Shown here: positions 8,540 to 17,696 of the stretch, piece after piece
Numbering within the stretch: position 1 is the stretch's first letter
Layout: the number at the start of each line of letters is the position of its first letter
DNA from: Sphaerisporangium sp.
Lineage (GTDB): Bacteria; Actinomycetota; Actinomycetes; Streptosporangiales; Streptosporangiaceae
Assembly: GCA_025964675.1 (NCBI GenBank)
Contig: JAOPYI010000238.1
Span: 1 to 64,000 of the forward strand
Reading direction: 5' to 3'
Length of the DNA stretch: 64,000 nucleotides
Position numbers and translations under genes: made by a program
The notes under the pieces: generated by a model
Databases searched by the model: none
What the model was told of the DNA's origin: nothing
The model's input: only the letters and a program-made list of their open reading frames with translations

Positions 8540-10201
8540 GTGGTTTCCGAGGCCAGCCGGCCCGAGAAGGTCTCCCCGAAGTCGGCTCGCGCCGGCCTGC
8601 GCGGCTTCCTCAAGGGCTTCGTCCAGCATCCGGTCATTGTCTCCAGAGTCTTCGTCACCAGGGTCAAATCCGACCCGATGAGGGTGGCGCAGGCCGCGGC
8701 GGAGGCGATGCCCCCACGCCTGCGTCCCGCCGTCGGCCTGGTGGCGTGGCCGGTCGCCCGCGTCGTCCGCGTGACGGCGCGCAAGATCGCACGCCGCATG
8801 GCCGACGGGCCGCTGGAGGCGGCCAAGGCCGAGTTCGAGCAAGGCAGGATGACCAAGGCCATCGAGGTCCTCCAGCCGCACGCCCGCTGGCCGTTCATCC
8901 GGCGGCGGATCGCCTACTACGAGGGCGAGAAGGCCGCGATCGGCCCGGCCCCGATCCCGCCGAAATCCAAGGTCATCGTCGGCGAGCGGGTCGAGGGCCG
9001 CGTGCTGCACTGCGTGACCAACGCCCTGCCGTACACCCAGGCCGGATACACCGTACGCACGCACCGCATCGTGACGGCCCAGCGCGTGGCCGGGCTCGAC
9101 CCGCACGTGGTGACGAGCTGGGGCTGGCCGATGCTCCAGGGGCACGCGGACGCCGAGCCGTACGACGAGATCGACGGGGTGCCGTACCACCGCCTGCTTC
9201 CGAGCGGCGAGGTGCCGTTCGAGAGCCGCGGCCGGATGATCCGCGGCGCCGGTGAGGTGACCGAGCTGGTCAGGACGCTGCGGCCACAGGTACTGCACGC
9301 CGCCACCGACCACCGCAACGGCTCCATGGCGCTAGCCGTGCGCGAGCGGACCGGCACGCCGCTGGTGTACGAGGTGCGGGGCTTCCTCGAGGAGACCTGG
9401 GCATCGCGCGACCCCGCGCGGGTCGGCAGCGAGCGGCACCTACTCCAGCGGGACCGCGAGGCGCACATCATGCGCTCCGCGAACGCGGTCGTGACGCTCG
9501 CCGAGACGATGGCCGTGGAGATCGCCGAGCGTGGCGTGCCCCGTGACAAGATCTTTCTCGCGCCGAACGCCGTGGACGACTCGCTTCTGACCGCCGACTA
9601 TGACGGCGCCGGCTTCCGTGCCGCGTACGGCATCGCACCGGACGAGATCGTGGTCGGCTCGGTGTCGAGCATCGTCGGCTACGAGGGCTTCGCGACACTG
9701 CTCTCCGCCGCCGCGCTGCTGCGCGACACCAAGACGCCCGTACGGGTCCTGATCGTCGGGGACGGCGCCGAGCGGCCCGCGCTGCTCGCGCAGGTCGAGA
9801 AGCTCGGGCTGGGCGATCTGGCGATCCTGCCCGGCAGGGTCGGCCCCGACGAGGCCCTGCAGGCGCAGTCGGCCATCGACATCTTCGTCTGCCCCCGCGA
9901 TGACCTGCGCGTCTGCCGCCTCGTGACCCCGCTCAAGCCGGTGGAGGCGATGGCGCTCGGCAAGCCCGTCGTGCTGAGCGACCTGCCCGCGCTGTCGGAG
10001 CTGGTGGGTTCCGACGGCGCCGGGCTGCTCGTACCGCCCGGCGATCCGGCGGAGCTCGCCAAGGCGCTGGCGGCGCTGCGGGAGGATCCCGCGCGCCGCG
10101 CCGAGATGGGCGAGGCGGGCCGGGCCGAGGTCGCCGCGAAGCGCACCTGGAGCAGGATCGCCGAGAGCTACCGGACGATCTACCAGTCCGTTACCAGGTG
10201 A
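8540..10201 (+). CDS. Glycosyltransferase, GT4 family (GT-B fold)
   Basis: The 553-residue protein has a basic, helical N-terminal extension of ~140 residues followed by a GT-B pair of Rossmann domains. Donor-side signatures are GSVSSIVGYEGF, VLIVGDGAERP, LPGRV and the E-x7-E region KPVEAMALGKPVVLSDLPAL. It is cytoplasmic and probably retaining, transferring a hexose or HexNAc to a lipid- or glycan-linked acceptor. The open frame reaches back to 8348, but that extension overlaps wecB and looks non-coding; the GTG at 8540, reading VVSEASRPEKVS, is chosen. wecC follows in the same direction after 129 bp. Confidence 0.85.
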   Translation: MVSEASRPEKVSPKSARAGLRGFLKGFVQHPVIVSRVFVTRVKSDPMRVAQAAAEAMPPRLRPAVGLVAWPVARVVRVTARKIARRMADGPLEAAKAEFEQGRMTKAIEVLQPHARWPFIRRRIAYYEGEKAAIGPAPIPPKSKVIVGERVEGRVLHCVTNALPYTQAGYTVRTHRIVTAQRVAGLDPHVVTSWGWPMLQGHADAEPYDEIDGVPYHRLLPSGEVPFESRGRMIRGAGEVTELVRTLRPQVLHAATDHRNGSMALAVRERTGTPLVYEVRGFLEETWASRDPARVGSERHLLQRDREAHIMRSANAVVTLAETMAVEIAERGVPRDKIFLAPNAVDDSLLTADYDGAGFRAAYGIAPDEIVVGSVSSIVGYEGFATLLSAAALLRDTKTPVRVLIVGDGAERPALLAQVEKLGLGDLAILPGRVGPDEALQAQSAIDIFVCPRDDLRVCRLVTPLKPVEAMALGKPVVLSDLPALSELVGSDGAGLLVPPGDPAELAKALAALREDPARRAEMGEAGRAEVAAKRTWSRIAESYRTIYQSVTR

Positions 10202-10330
10202 CCATCTCCTCATGACCGGCCGGAAACCTTGGCTTCGCTACCCGTTCAATCGCATTAGACGTGATCTGTGCGGAGTTGAGATAGCCTTTCCCACCATGCA
10301 GTGTTGTTTCGGACTCCTACAGGTCACCAC

Positions 10331-11596
10331 GTGAGCGGAAATGATCTAGCGGTCATCGGCCTGGGATACGTGGGCATGCCCCTCGCCAAGGAGGCGACCG
10401 GGGCCGGTCTTCTCGTGGTCGGCCTCGACGTCGACGCTCGCAAGGTCGACGCCCTGACCTCCGGCCGGTCCTACATCGACGACCTGAGCGACGCCGAACT
10501 GGATTCCATGCTGGCGAACGGCTTCACGGCCACGCTCGACCAGTCGGTGCTCGCCACGAGCAAGACCATCGTCATCTGCGTGCCGACGCCGCTGGACGAG
10601 GACCACCGCCCCGACCTGTCCGCCGTGCGCGGCGCCGTCGAGACGGTCGGGCGCTACCTCCAGCGCGGCTCGCTCGTCGTGCTCGAGTCGACGACCTACC
10701 CCGGCACCACCGACGACGTCGTGCGTCCCATCCTCGAAGAGGCCTCGGGGCTGACCGCGGGGGTCGACTTCCACCTCGCCTTCTCGCCGGAGCGCATCGA
10801 CCCCGGCAACGCGAAGTACGGCCTGCGCAACACGCCGAAGGTCGTCGGCGGATACACCGAAGATTGCCGCAACCGCGCGACGGCGTTCTACGCCCGCTTC
10901 GTCGAGCAGGTCGTGACCGTCAGCGGCACCCGTGAGGCCGAGATGGCCAAGCTGCTGGAGAACACCTACCGGCACGTCAACATCGCCCTCGTGAACGAGA
11001 TGGCGATCTTCTGCGACGAGCTCGGCGTGAACCTCTGGGAGTCCATCGAGGCCGCCGCCACCAAGCCGTTCGGATTCCAGAAGTTCCTGCCCGGCCCCGG
11101 CGTCGGCGGTCACTGCATCCCGGTCGACCCGTCCTACCTCTCCCACGCCGTGCGCAAGCTCGGCTACCCGTTCCGCTTCGTGGAGCTGGCCCAGGAGATC
11201 AACGAGCGGATGCCGGCGTACGTCGTGGCCCGCGTGCAGCGCCTGCTGAACCGCGCCAAGAAGCCGGTCAACGGCTCCCGCGTCCTGCTGATGGGCGTGA
11301 CGTACAAGCCGGACATCGCCGACGAGCGTGAGACGCCGGCGGTGCCCATCGCCCGGGGGTTCCGCGACCTCGGGGCCGAGCTCGTCTTCGCCGACCCGCA
11401 TGTGAAGCGGTGGACGGTGGACGGGGTCGAGGTGCCTCGGGAGGACGATCTGGCGGAGGCGGTGGAGAGGGCGGACGTGACCGTGCTCCTCCAGCAGCAC
11501 TCCGAGTTCGACCTGGACATGGTGGAGAAACGAGCGCATCTACTTCTCGACACCCGGGGCGTCCTCTCCGAGGGCGAACGCGTCGAGCGGCTCTGA
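10331..11596 (+). CDS. wecC: UDP-N-acetyl-D-mannosamine dehydrogenase (nucleotide-sugar dehydrogenase)
   Basis: It oxidises C6 of a UDP-hexosamine in two NAD-dependent steps. An N-terminal Rossmann motif (AVIGLGYVGMPLAKEA), the helical linker motif NTYRHVNIALVNE, and the catalytic-cysteine motif GVGGHCIPVDP are all present; the C-terminal UDP-binding domain has GVTYKPDIADERETPA. Its 421 residues are typical. The HCIPVDP form and the neighbouring WecB favour UDP-ManNAc as substrate over UDP-Glc, but this is inference. The start is the GTG reading VSGNDLAVIG; an in-frame GTG at 10301 would add ten residues that do not fit the family. The next GT4 gene begins 18 bp later, so the two are co-transcribed. 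Confidence 0.9.
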   Translation: MSGNDLAVIGLGYVGMPLAKEATGAGLLVVGLDVDARKVDALTSGRSYIDDLSDAELDSMLANGFTATLDQSVLATSKTIVICVPTPLDEDHRPDLSAVRGAVETVGRYLQRGSLVVLESTTYPGTTDDVVRPILEEASGLTAGVDFHLAFSPERIDPGNAKYGLRNTPKVVGGYTEDCRNRATAFYARFVEQVVTVSGTREAEMAKLLENTYRHVNIALVNEMAIFCDELGVNLWESIEAAATKPFGFQKFLPGPGVGGHCIPVDPSYLSHAVRKLGYPFRFVELAQEINERMPAYVVARVQRLLNRAKKPVNGSRVLLMGVTYKPDIADERETPAVPIARGFRDLGAELVFADPHVKRWTVDGVEVPREDDLAEAVERADVTVLLQQHSEFDLDMVEKRAHLLLDTRGVLSEGERVERL

Positions 11597-11614
11597 CGGG
11601 CGGAGGGTCGGCGC

Positions 11615-12703
11615 GTGCACGTGCTTGTCATGACGGTGGTCCACCACCCCGAGGACGCCCGGATCCTGCACCGGCAGATCCGCGCGATCGTGGACGCCGG
11701 TCATGAGGTCACGTACGCCGCGCCCTACACCGCGCGCGGCGTCGTGCCGCGGTCGTGGGTCACGGGGGTGGACCTACCAAGGGCCGCGGAACGCAAGCGG
11801 CTGTCCGCCGTACGGGCGGCGCGCCGGCTGTTCAAGAGCCTGCGCGGCCAGGTCGACGTGACGCTCATCCACGACCCCGAGCTGCTGCTCGCGGTGGCGG
11901 GCGTGCGGCGGCGGCCTCCGGTGGTGTGGGACGTCCACGAGGACACGCCCGCCACGCTGTCGCTGAAGCCGTGGCTGCCGTCGTTCCTGCGCCCGCCGAC
12001 GCGCTTCCTCGCCCGGATGCTGGAGGGTACGGCGGAGCGCCACCTTCACCTGCTGCTGGCCGAGACGGCCTACGCCGGGCGGTTCCGGCAGGCGCACCTG
12101 GTGGTGCCGAACGAGACCTGGGTGCCGGACCATGTCAGCGAGCCGTCGGACGACCGGGTGGTGTACCTCGGCTGGCTGTCGGAGGCCCGTGGCGTGCGCG
12201 AGGCGGTCGAGGTGGGACGGCTGCTCCAGCCGCACCGCGTCGCGGTCGAGCTCATCGGCTACGCCGATCCGCAGAGCAGGCCGATCCTGAACCAGGCGGT
12301 GGCCGACGGGTTGCTCGAGTGGCGTGACTTCATGCCGAACGACGAGGCGCTCAAGCGGCTCGACGGCGCGCTCGCCGGGCTCTCGCTGCTGCATGACGAG
12401 CCGAACTACCGCCACTCCATGCCGACCAAGATCGTCGAGTACATGGCGCACGGCATCCCCGTCATCACCACCCCTTCCCCGAGGGCCGTAGAGCTGGTGG
12501 AGCGTTACCAGAGCGGCGTGGTCGTGCCCTGGCGCGACCCCCAGGCGGTGGTACGGGCGGTGCTGCGGCTGCGAAACGATCCCGCGGAGCGCAGGGCCGC
12601 GGGGGCGCGTGGTTACTCCGCCGCCCGGGCCAACCACCACTGGCCGAACTCCGCCCGCAGGTTCGTGGCGCAGCTCGAAGCCTGGGCCGGTGTGAAGAAG
12701 TAA
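11615..12703 (+). CDS. Glycosyltransferase, GT4 family
   Basis: A 362-residue GT-B transferase. The N-terminal domain opens with VHVLVMTVVHHPEDARILHR, a pattern of GT4 enzymes of surface-polysaccharide loci, followed by DVHEDTP. The C-terminal donor domain has VVYLGWLSEARGV and PTKIVEYMAHGIPVITTPSP (the E-x7-E equivalent). No membrane segment is seen. It starts 18 bp after wecC, so it should belong to the same transcript and may use the UDP-ManNAcA made by WecB/WecC; that substrate assignment is inference. A strong hairpin follows at 12759-12784. Confidence 0.87.
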   Translation: MHVLVMTVVHHPEDARILHRQIRAIVDAGHEVTYAAPYTARGVVPRSWVTGVDLPRAAERKRLSAVRAARRLFKSLRGQVDVTLIHDPELLLAVAGVRRRPPVVWDVHEDTPATLSLKPWLPSFLRPPTRFLARMLEGTAERHLHLLLAETAYAGRFRQAHLVVPNETWVPDHVSEPSDDRVVYLGWLSEARGVREAVEVGRLLQPHRVAVELIGYADPQSRPILNQAVADGLLEWRDFMPNDEALKRLDGALAGLSLLHDEPNYRHSMPTKIVEYMAHGIPVITTPSPRAVELVERYQSGVVVPWRDPQAVVRAVLRLRNDPAERRAAGARGYSAARANHHWPNSARRFVAQLEAWAGVKK

Positions 12704-12758
12704 CCCTGGGAACAGAGGGCACGCGGCGTCTTCAACGAGGCTCCGGCAGCGAGTACGC

Positions 12759-12784
12759 GGCCCTGATCACTCTTTATCAGGGCC
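12759..12784 (+). terminator. Perfect 9-bp stem-loop after the wecC operon
   Basis: GGCCCTGAT (12759-12767) pairs exactly with ATCAGGGCC (12776-12784) over an 8-nt loop. It lies 56 bp after the GT4 stop and 28 bp before the next GTG, so it probably terminates the wecC operon. No U-tract follows; a role as leader structure for the next gene is possible. Confidence 0.6.
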
Positions 12785-12812
12785 ACAAGTTAAGGACGGT
12801 AATCTCCTGAAG

Positions 12813-14621
12813 GTGCGCGGGCTCACCTTGCTCCTGGGAGCGGTTCTTCTGACCGCTATCGCGGCATTTGTCATAGTCCTGCCAGACTCCCAAGACGGTT
12901 CCAGGACCGCGACCACCGCGCCGGCGGCGAAGACCAAGCCGGGCAGCCCCACACCTTCGGCGAGCGTGTTCAGCGACCCCTGTGGATCCTTCGACACCAC
13001 GACGCCCACCCCGTACGCCGTCACCGGCTACTGGCTCGTGCCGACCGCCGACCACTGCACGTGGCGCAGCCAGCTCCAGGCCATCCACCAGGTCGGCGGC
13101 GACACCGTCGTGCGTCTCGGGTTCGGTCTCCAGCCGCGCGCGGTGGACGACCAGGGACGCGTGCTGGACGCGCAGGGCAAGGACCCAGACCCGCGCTACC
13201 AGAGGTGCGCGGAGAACGGCATGACCTGCGTGCAGGCCGCCGAGTCCGCGCTCAAGGCCGCCAACCCCGGCAACCGCATCACCTGGACGTACGTCTACCG
13301 GACCGATGAGGCCTTCGGGCCGGGGCTCTTCCGCTGCCCGCTGATGGAGCACACCGTCACGGTCGGCAGTGACGTCTACTACCGGATCGTCGCTCCCGAC
13401 GACGGCTCCGACGACGCGACGTGCGACTTCACCTCCAAGGGGAAGGGCTACCACCTCATCCTCGTCGACGGGGCGACGAAGGACAGCCTGACCGAGATCC
13501 TCGACCTGGCCGACCGTTTCGCGATGAAGGTCTTCCCCGCGCTCCCGCTGGCCCCGCGTGACCCCGTCCAGTCCACCACGGCCGACCCCCGCCACATCGG
13601 GACGCTCACCACGCTGACCCGGCGTGTCCTTCAGGACTACGGCGACCGCTTCAGGGGCAGGACCTCGCTCGGCGGGGTCTACCAGCCCTTCGAGCTACAG
13701 CTCAGGGACTGGCCCGACCCGACGGCGGTCACGACCCTCCAGGTGTACGCCGAGCAGCACGACATCGTGCAGCAGGAGCTGCCGGGCAAGCCCATCATGG
13801 TCAGCCCTTACCTCGACGCGCGCAGGGGCAAGGAGTTCACCTCGACGCCCGAGCAGGTCAAGCGGGGCTTCAAGGTCCTCGCGAAGACGGGCGTCGGCAT
13901 CATCGCCCCTCAGGACAGCAGAGGCACCGGCAAGGTGGGCCTGTACTGGCCGAACCTTCAGGGCCAGACCGTCGACGACCGGCTCAAGCCCGTGGTGGGC
14001 GGCACCTCTTACGGCAAGGCGTACTTCGGCTCCACGCGTGACTACTACCGCGCGATGTCCGCCGCGCTCGGGGAGCTGCGCGCCGAGGGGGACGACGTCC
14101 AGCTCTGGGCCAACGTCGAGGCGTTCGAGCCGAAGGGCGACGGCGCCTGCGAGGCCGGTGGAAAGCGCGGCGTCACGGACAAGCAACGCCTCGACGCCGC
14201 GGTCGGGTTCGCCGGGCCGTACATCTCGAAGATCATCTCCTACAAGTGGAGCAGCTTCTTCACCTGCGGGACGCCGACGCTAGCCGAGCAGGTGGCGAAG
14301 GACTGGAACCGCCCGATACCGATCGAGGCGATCTCCGGCAAGCGGGGCATCCAGGAAGGCATCGAGGTCCGCGGCTACAACGTGGCCCAGGGCAAGGTCA
14401 CGCTGAGCTGGTACGGGGCCGACGCGCCGCGCGTGGCCGACTCGGCGGCCGTCGGCTGGTCCGACGCCACGCCCATCCCCGGCCTGCCGGGAAACGTACA
14501 GAAGATCTGGGTGCCGGTCGACTGGACCTCGGTCCCGTCGGCCGCGTGGGTCCGCGTGGACGTCACGTCCGCCGACGGGCGGCAGAGCAACGCCCCGGTC
14601 TACCTCCATCGCCAGGCGTGA
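12813..14621 (+). CDS. Exported or membrane-anchored DUF4434-like (glycosidase-fold) protein
   Basis: The 602-residue protein starts with a hydrophobic segment (residues ~3-22, LTLLLGAVLLTAIAAFVIVL), a signal anchor or signal peptide, then a Ser/Thr/Pro-rich linker. The body contains KPIMVSPYLDARRG, GVGIIAPQDSRGTGK and WANVEAFEPKGDG, which resemble DUF4434 proteins with a TIM-barrel glycoside-hydrolase-like fold; the family call is from memory. The conserved acids (D of YLDAR, D of QDS, E of NVEAFE) could form the active site. The C-terminal ~90 residues look like a beta-sandwich. Its position after a glycan operon suggests cleaving or remodelling the polymer outside the cell. AAGGACGG upstream is a rather distant Shine-Dalgarno for the GTG. 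Confidence 0.65.
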   Translation: MRGLTLLLGAVLLTAIAAFVIVLPDSQDGSRTATTAPAAKTKPGSPTPSASVFSDPCGSFDTTTPTPYAVTGYWLVPTADHCTWRSQLQAIHQVGGDTVVRLGFGLQPRAVDDQGRVLDAQGKDPDPRYQRCAENGMTCVQAAESALKAANPGNRITWTYVYRTDEAFGPGLFRCPLMEHTVTVGSDVYYRIVAPDDGSDDATCDFTSKGKGYHLILVDGATKDSLTEILDLADRFAMKVFPALPLAPRDPVQSTTADPRHIGTLTTLTRRVLQDYGDRFRGRTSLGGVYQPFELQLRDWPDPTAVTTLQVYAEQHDIVQQELPGKPIMVSPYLDARRGKEFTSTPEQVKRGFKVLAKTGVGIIAPQDSRGTGKVGLYWPNLQGQTVDDRLKPVVGGTSYGKAYFGSTRDYYRAMSAALGELRAEGDDVQLWANVEAFEPKGDGACEAGGKRGVTDKQRLDAAVGFAGPYISKIISYKWSSFFTCGTPTLAEQVAKDWNRPIPIEAISGKRGIQEGIEVRGYNVAQGKVTLSWYGADAPRVADSAAVGWSDATPIPGLPGNVQKIWVPVDWTSVPSAAWVRVDVTSADGRQSNAPVYLHRQA

Positions 14622-14660
14622 CGGTCTTTGGCCCTCCGCCACCGGTGTAACGTGCGTCCC

Positions 14661-15323
14661 ATGGTCCCGCGCATTCCTGTCAGCGTGGATCTCGTCGTGC
14701 TCACCGTGCGCGGTCAGCAGCTCAGCGCGTTGGTCTGGCGGCGCGACCGCCCCCCGTACGAAGGCCGCTGGGCGCTCTCCGGCGGCTTCATCCAGCTCGA
14801 GGAGGACCTGCCGGCCGCCGCGGCCCGCATCCTCGCCGAGCGTGCAGGGCTGCCCGGGGCGCCGGTCCACCTCGAACAGCTCCAGACCTACGGCTACCCC
14901 GACCGCGACCCCCGGCAGCGTGTCGTGAGCGTGGCCTACCTCGGGCTCGCCCCCGACCTGCCCGCGCCGACCGAGGTCCACATGAGCTGGCAGCCGGTGT
15001 CCTCGCTCGACGTCATGGCCTTCGACCACCGCAGGATCGTGCTCGACGGCATCGAGCGCGCCGGCGCCAAGCTGGAGTACACCTCGCTCGGCGCCGCGTT
15101 CTGCCCGCCGGAGTTCACCGTGGCCGACCTGCGCCGGGTGTACGAGATCGTGTGGGGCCGCTCGCTGGACCCACGCAACTTCCACCGCAAGGTGACCAAG
15201 GCCGACGGCTTCCTCCTTCCCACGGGCCGCACGACGACGCGTGACGGCGGGCGCCCGGCGATGCTGTACTGCCGGGGCCCGGCCGAGCTGCTCCACCCGC
15301 CCATGCTCCGCCTCGCCGGCTAG
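14661..15323 (+). CDS. NrtR-like Nudix/winged-helix transcriptional regulator
   Basis: The 220-residue protein joins an N-terminal Nudix fold (~1-140) to a C-terminal winged-helix segment (~150-215, with LRRVYEIVWGRSLDPRNFHRK). This is the layout of NrtR regulators of NAD metabolism, which sense ADP-ribose or related compounds. The Nudix box at 41-64 keeps G41/G42, E47, R56, E60 and G63, but the first and last catalytic positions of the REUxEExGU core are I57 and R61 instead of Glu. Hydrolysis is therefore unlikely and a sensor role likely. Its targets are not obvious here: no NAD-biosynthesis gene is adjacent. A hisC-like gene follows after 50 bp. The ATG at 14661 gives the family N-terminus. 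Confidence 0.8.
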   Translation: MVPRIPVSVDLVVLTVRGQQLSALVWRRDRPPYEGRWALSGGFIQLEEDLPAAAARILAERAGLPGAPVHLEQLQTYGYPDRDPRQRVVSVAYLGLAPDLPAPTEVHMSWQPVSSLDVMAFDHRRIVLDGIERAGAKLEYTSLGAAFCPPEFTVADLRRVYEIVWGRSLDPRNFHRKVTKADGFLLPTGRTTTRDGGRPAMLYCRGPAELLHPPMLRLAG

Positions 15324-15373
15324 GGGGCATGGTCCGGGCTCTCACGGCGCGGCGCGCGTCATAAGGTGAGTCC

Positions 15374-16435
15374 ATGCCGCGTTTCCGTCCGATTCTCAAT
15401 GAGCTGCCCGCCTACCGGCCGGGGAAGGCCGTGGTCTCCGCCGACGGCCGATCGTTCAAGCTGTCGTCCAACGAGTCCCCCTACGACCCGCTGCCGTCGG
15501 TGGTGGAGGCGATCAGCGCCGCCGCCAGGGAGGTCCACCGCTATCCCGACACGGCGTCCGTGGGGCTCACCGAGGCCCTGGCGGGGCGTTTCGGCGTGCC
15601 CCAGGAGCACATCGCGCTCGGGGCCGGCTCGGTGACCGTCGCGCAGCAGCTATTGGAGGCCGTCGGCGACCCGGGTGCCGAGGTCATGTACGCCTGGCGA
15701 TCCTTCGAGGCCTACCCACTGCTGGCCGACCTGTCGGGGGTGACCTCCGTGCGGGTGCCGCTCGCGGGCGAGACCCACGACCTGGCTGCGATGGAGGCGG
15801 CCATCACCCCCGCCACCCGCATGATCTTCGTGTGCAACCCGAACAACCCGACCGGCACCGTAAACCACGCCGCCGAGCTCACGGCCTTCCTCGACCGTGT
15901 GCCCGAGGACGTCCTGGTCGTGCTCGACGAGGCCTACCGCGAGTACGTCCGCGACGCCGACGTGCCCGACGGGCTCGGCCTGTACGCCGACCGGCCGAAC
16001 GTCGCCGTCCTGCGCACCTTCTCCAAGGCGTACGGCCTGGCGGGCCTCCGGGTGGGCTACCTCATCGCCCACGAGCCCGTGGCGGCGGCCGTGCGCAAGA
16101 CGATGGTGCCCTTCGCGGTCAACAGCATCGCGCAGGCCGCAGCCATCGCGTCCCTGGCGGCCGAGGACGAGCTGCTCGAGCGTGTCGAGACGGTGGTCAA
16201 GGAGCGCACGCGCGTCCGTGAGGCGCTGATCGGCCAGGGCTGGGAGGTCCCGCCCAGCGAGGCCAACTTCGTCTGGCTGCGGCTCGGCGAGCGCACGGGC
16301 GAGTTCGCCGACCGCTGCGCGATCGACGGCGTCGCCGTACGGCCCTTCGGAGCCGAGGGCGCCCGCGTCACCATCGGTTCTCCCGACGCGAACGACACCT
16401 TCCTCTCCGCCGCCGAGGCCTTCAGGAAGGGGTGA
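15374..16435 (+). CDS. HisC-type aminotransferase (histidinol-phosphate or aromatic amino acid)
   Basis: A 353-residue PLP-dependent class I/II aminotransferase. [14 protein letters not shown] contains the Schiff-base lysine, [11 protein letters not shown] and VLDEAYREY the cofactor-contacting Asn, Asp and Tyr, and [11 protein letters not shown] the substrate entry. It would move the amino group between glutamate and histidinol phosphate or an aromatic 2-oxo acid. Because no other his gene is near, it may be the second HisC/Pat paralogue that many actinobacteria keep; this cannot be settled by reading. The last 14 bp overlap the converging EamA gene. Confidence 0.85.
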   Translation: MPRFRPILNELPAYRPGKAVVSADGRSFKLSSNESPYDPLPSVVEAISAAAREVHRYPDTASVGLTEALAGRFGVPQEHIALGAGSVTVAQQLLEAVGDPGAEVMYAWRSFEAYPLLADLSGVTSVRVPLAGETHDLAAMEAAITPATRMIFVCNPNNPTGTVNHAAELTAFLDRVPEDVLVVLDEAYREYVRDADVPDGLGLYADRPNVAVLRTFSKAYGLAGLRVGYLIAHEPVAAAVRKTMVPFAVNSIAQAAAIASLAAEDELLERVETVVKERTRVREALIGQGWEVPPSEANFVWLRLGERTGEFADRCAIDGVAVRPFGAEGARVTIGSPDANDTFLSAAEAFRKG

Positions 16436-17381
16436 CCCTCTTCGAGGGAACACCCGGTCGCGTCGCTCCGGCCGGCGGCTCCACGTCGGGGCTCCGGCCG
16501 TGGCGTTCGGTCGAGACGACGAGCGCGACCCCGAGCACGATGACGAACCCGGCGGCGATCATTTGGGTGGTCACCTGCTCGCTGAGGACCACCACGCCGA
16601 GGAACACGGCCACGACCGGGTTGACGTACGCGTAGGTGGAGACCAGCGAGATGGGCGCGTTGCCGAGCAGCCACACGTACGAGGTGAAGCCGACCAGCGA
16701 GCCGACCAGGATCAGGTAGGCGAGCGCCAGCCACGAGCTCGCGCTGACCGCCGTGACGTCCAGGCGCTCGCCGAACACGGTTCCCGCCAGGAGGAGCCCG
16801 GCGCCGCCGATGGTCATCTCGACGGTGCTGGCCACGAAGGGGTCCTCAGGCATGGGGATGCGGCCGGGCAGGAACGAGCCGATCGACCAGGAGAGCGCTC
16901 CGGAGAGCACGATCACGATGCCGACGGCGCTGGACGACGTGGCGCCGGTCAGGGAGAGCCCGGCGACGCCGCAGAAGCCGACGAGCACTCCGGCCAGCGT
17001 GAGCAGGTGCGGGCGGTCGCGGGCCACCAAGCGGAAGATGACCAGCCAGAGCGGCACCGAGGCGACCAGGAGCGCGGCGAGGCCGCTTGAGATGTGCTGC
17101 TCGGCGAGGGCCACCATGCCGTTGCCCGCGGTGAGCAGCAGGAGGCCGACCAGCCCTGCTCCGAGGAACTGCCGCCAGGTCATGCGGAAGGCCCCGACCC
17201 CTCGGCGGATCGCCAGCACGGCGCCGAGGATCAGGGCGGCCACGGCGAAGCGCAGACCACCGCTCAGCATCGGGGGAACGGTCTCGATGGTGATCCTGAT
17301 GCCGAGGTAGGTCGACCCCCACACGACATACACGGCCGCCAGCGCAGCCCAGACCCTGATGTCACGAGTGTTTTGCCCCAT
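16422..17381 (-). CDS. EamA/DMT family permease
   Basis: The 319-residue membrane protein has about ten hydrophobic helices in two EamA repeats (residues ~10-145 and ~155-295). The N-terminus [19 protein letters not shown] and the later [19 protein letters not shown] are hallmark DMT-superfamily sequences, the second being the usual end of repeat two. Such permeases export amino acids or other small metabolites; the substrate is unknown. The 3' end overlaps the converging hisC-like gene by 14 bp, leaving no room for a terminator. Upstream lies the DnaA-box region. Confidence 0.88.
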   Translation of the reverse strand: MGQNTRDIRVWAALAAVYVVWGSTYLGIRITIETVPPMLSGGLRFAVAALILGAVLAIRRGVGAFRMTWRQFLGAGLVGLLLLTAGNGMVALAEQHISSGLAALLVASVPLWLVIFRLVARDRPHLLTLAGVLVGFCGVAGLSLTGATSSSAVGIVIVLSGALSWSIGSFLPGRIPMPEDPFVASTVEMTIGGAGLLLAGTVFGERLDVTAVSASSWLALAYLILVGSLVGFTSYVWLLGNAPISLVSTYAYVNPVVAVFLGVVVLSEQVTTQMIAAGFVIVLGVALVVSTERHGRSPDVEPPAGATRPGVPSKRVTPS

Positions 17382-17696
17382 GGGTCATGACAATATCGGG
17401 CAGCAGGGACATATTGCCTGCGGGTTTCGGCCCGTGAGATGCGGGGTTAGCCGCGCTACCACAGGTTTGTCCACATCGTGTGGATAACTAGTTCGCCGGG
17501 CGGCGCCCGACATTACATTTCAGCATCTGAGCGGGGAAATCGTCGCAGCCTGTTACGCCCAGGCTTATCCACACCCTGTGGATAATGGCGTCGTATCGCC
17601 CATTGGACCCTCCGATGTCACTCCCTGTCCACAACGCCAGGTGGCGTCGTCCCAGCGGGTCACCCGCCCCACACGGATGACCCGCTCCGGGAGCGG
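17382..17696. promoter_or_regulatory. Gene-free region with a cluster of DnaA boxes
   Basis: This 315-bp stretch holds four good DnaA-box matches in two inverted pairs. Pair one is TTGTCCACA (17467-17475) and TGTGGATAA (17479-17487). Pair two is TTATCCACA (17565-17573) and TGTGGATAA (17577-17585). Each pair has a 3-bp spacer, and the pairs lie 98 bp apart. A fifth near match, CTGTCCACA, is at 17625-17633. TTGTCCACA is the actinobacterial consensus and TTATCCACA the E. coli consensus. No dnaA, dnaN or AT-rich unwinding region is visible, so this is not an obvious oriC. It could be a DnaA-titrating or DnaA-recycling site, or DnaA control of the EamA gene at its edge. Confidence 0.7.

Noticed and set aside
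17382-17696. Replication origin (oriC)
   Set aside because: DnaA boxes are present, but dnaA, dnaN, rpmH and an AT-rich unwinding region are missing and the boxes are few; listed as a DnaA-box cluster only.
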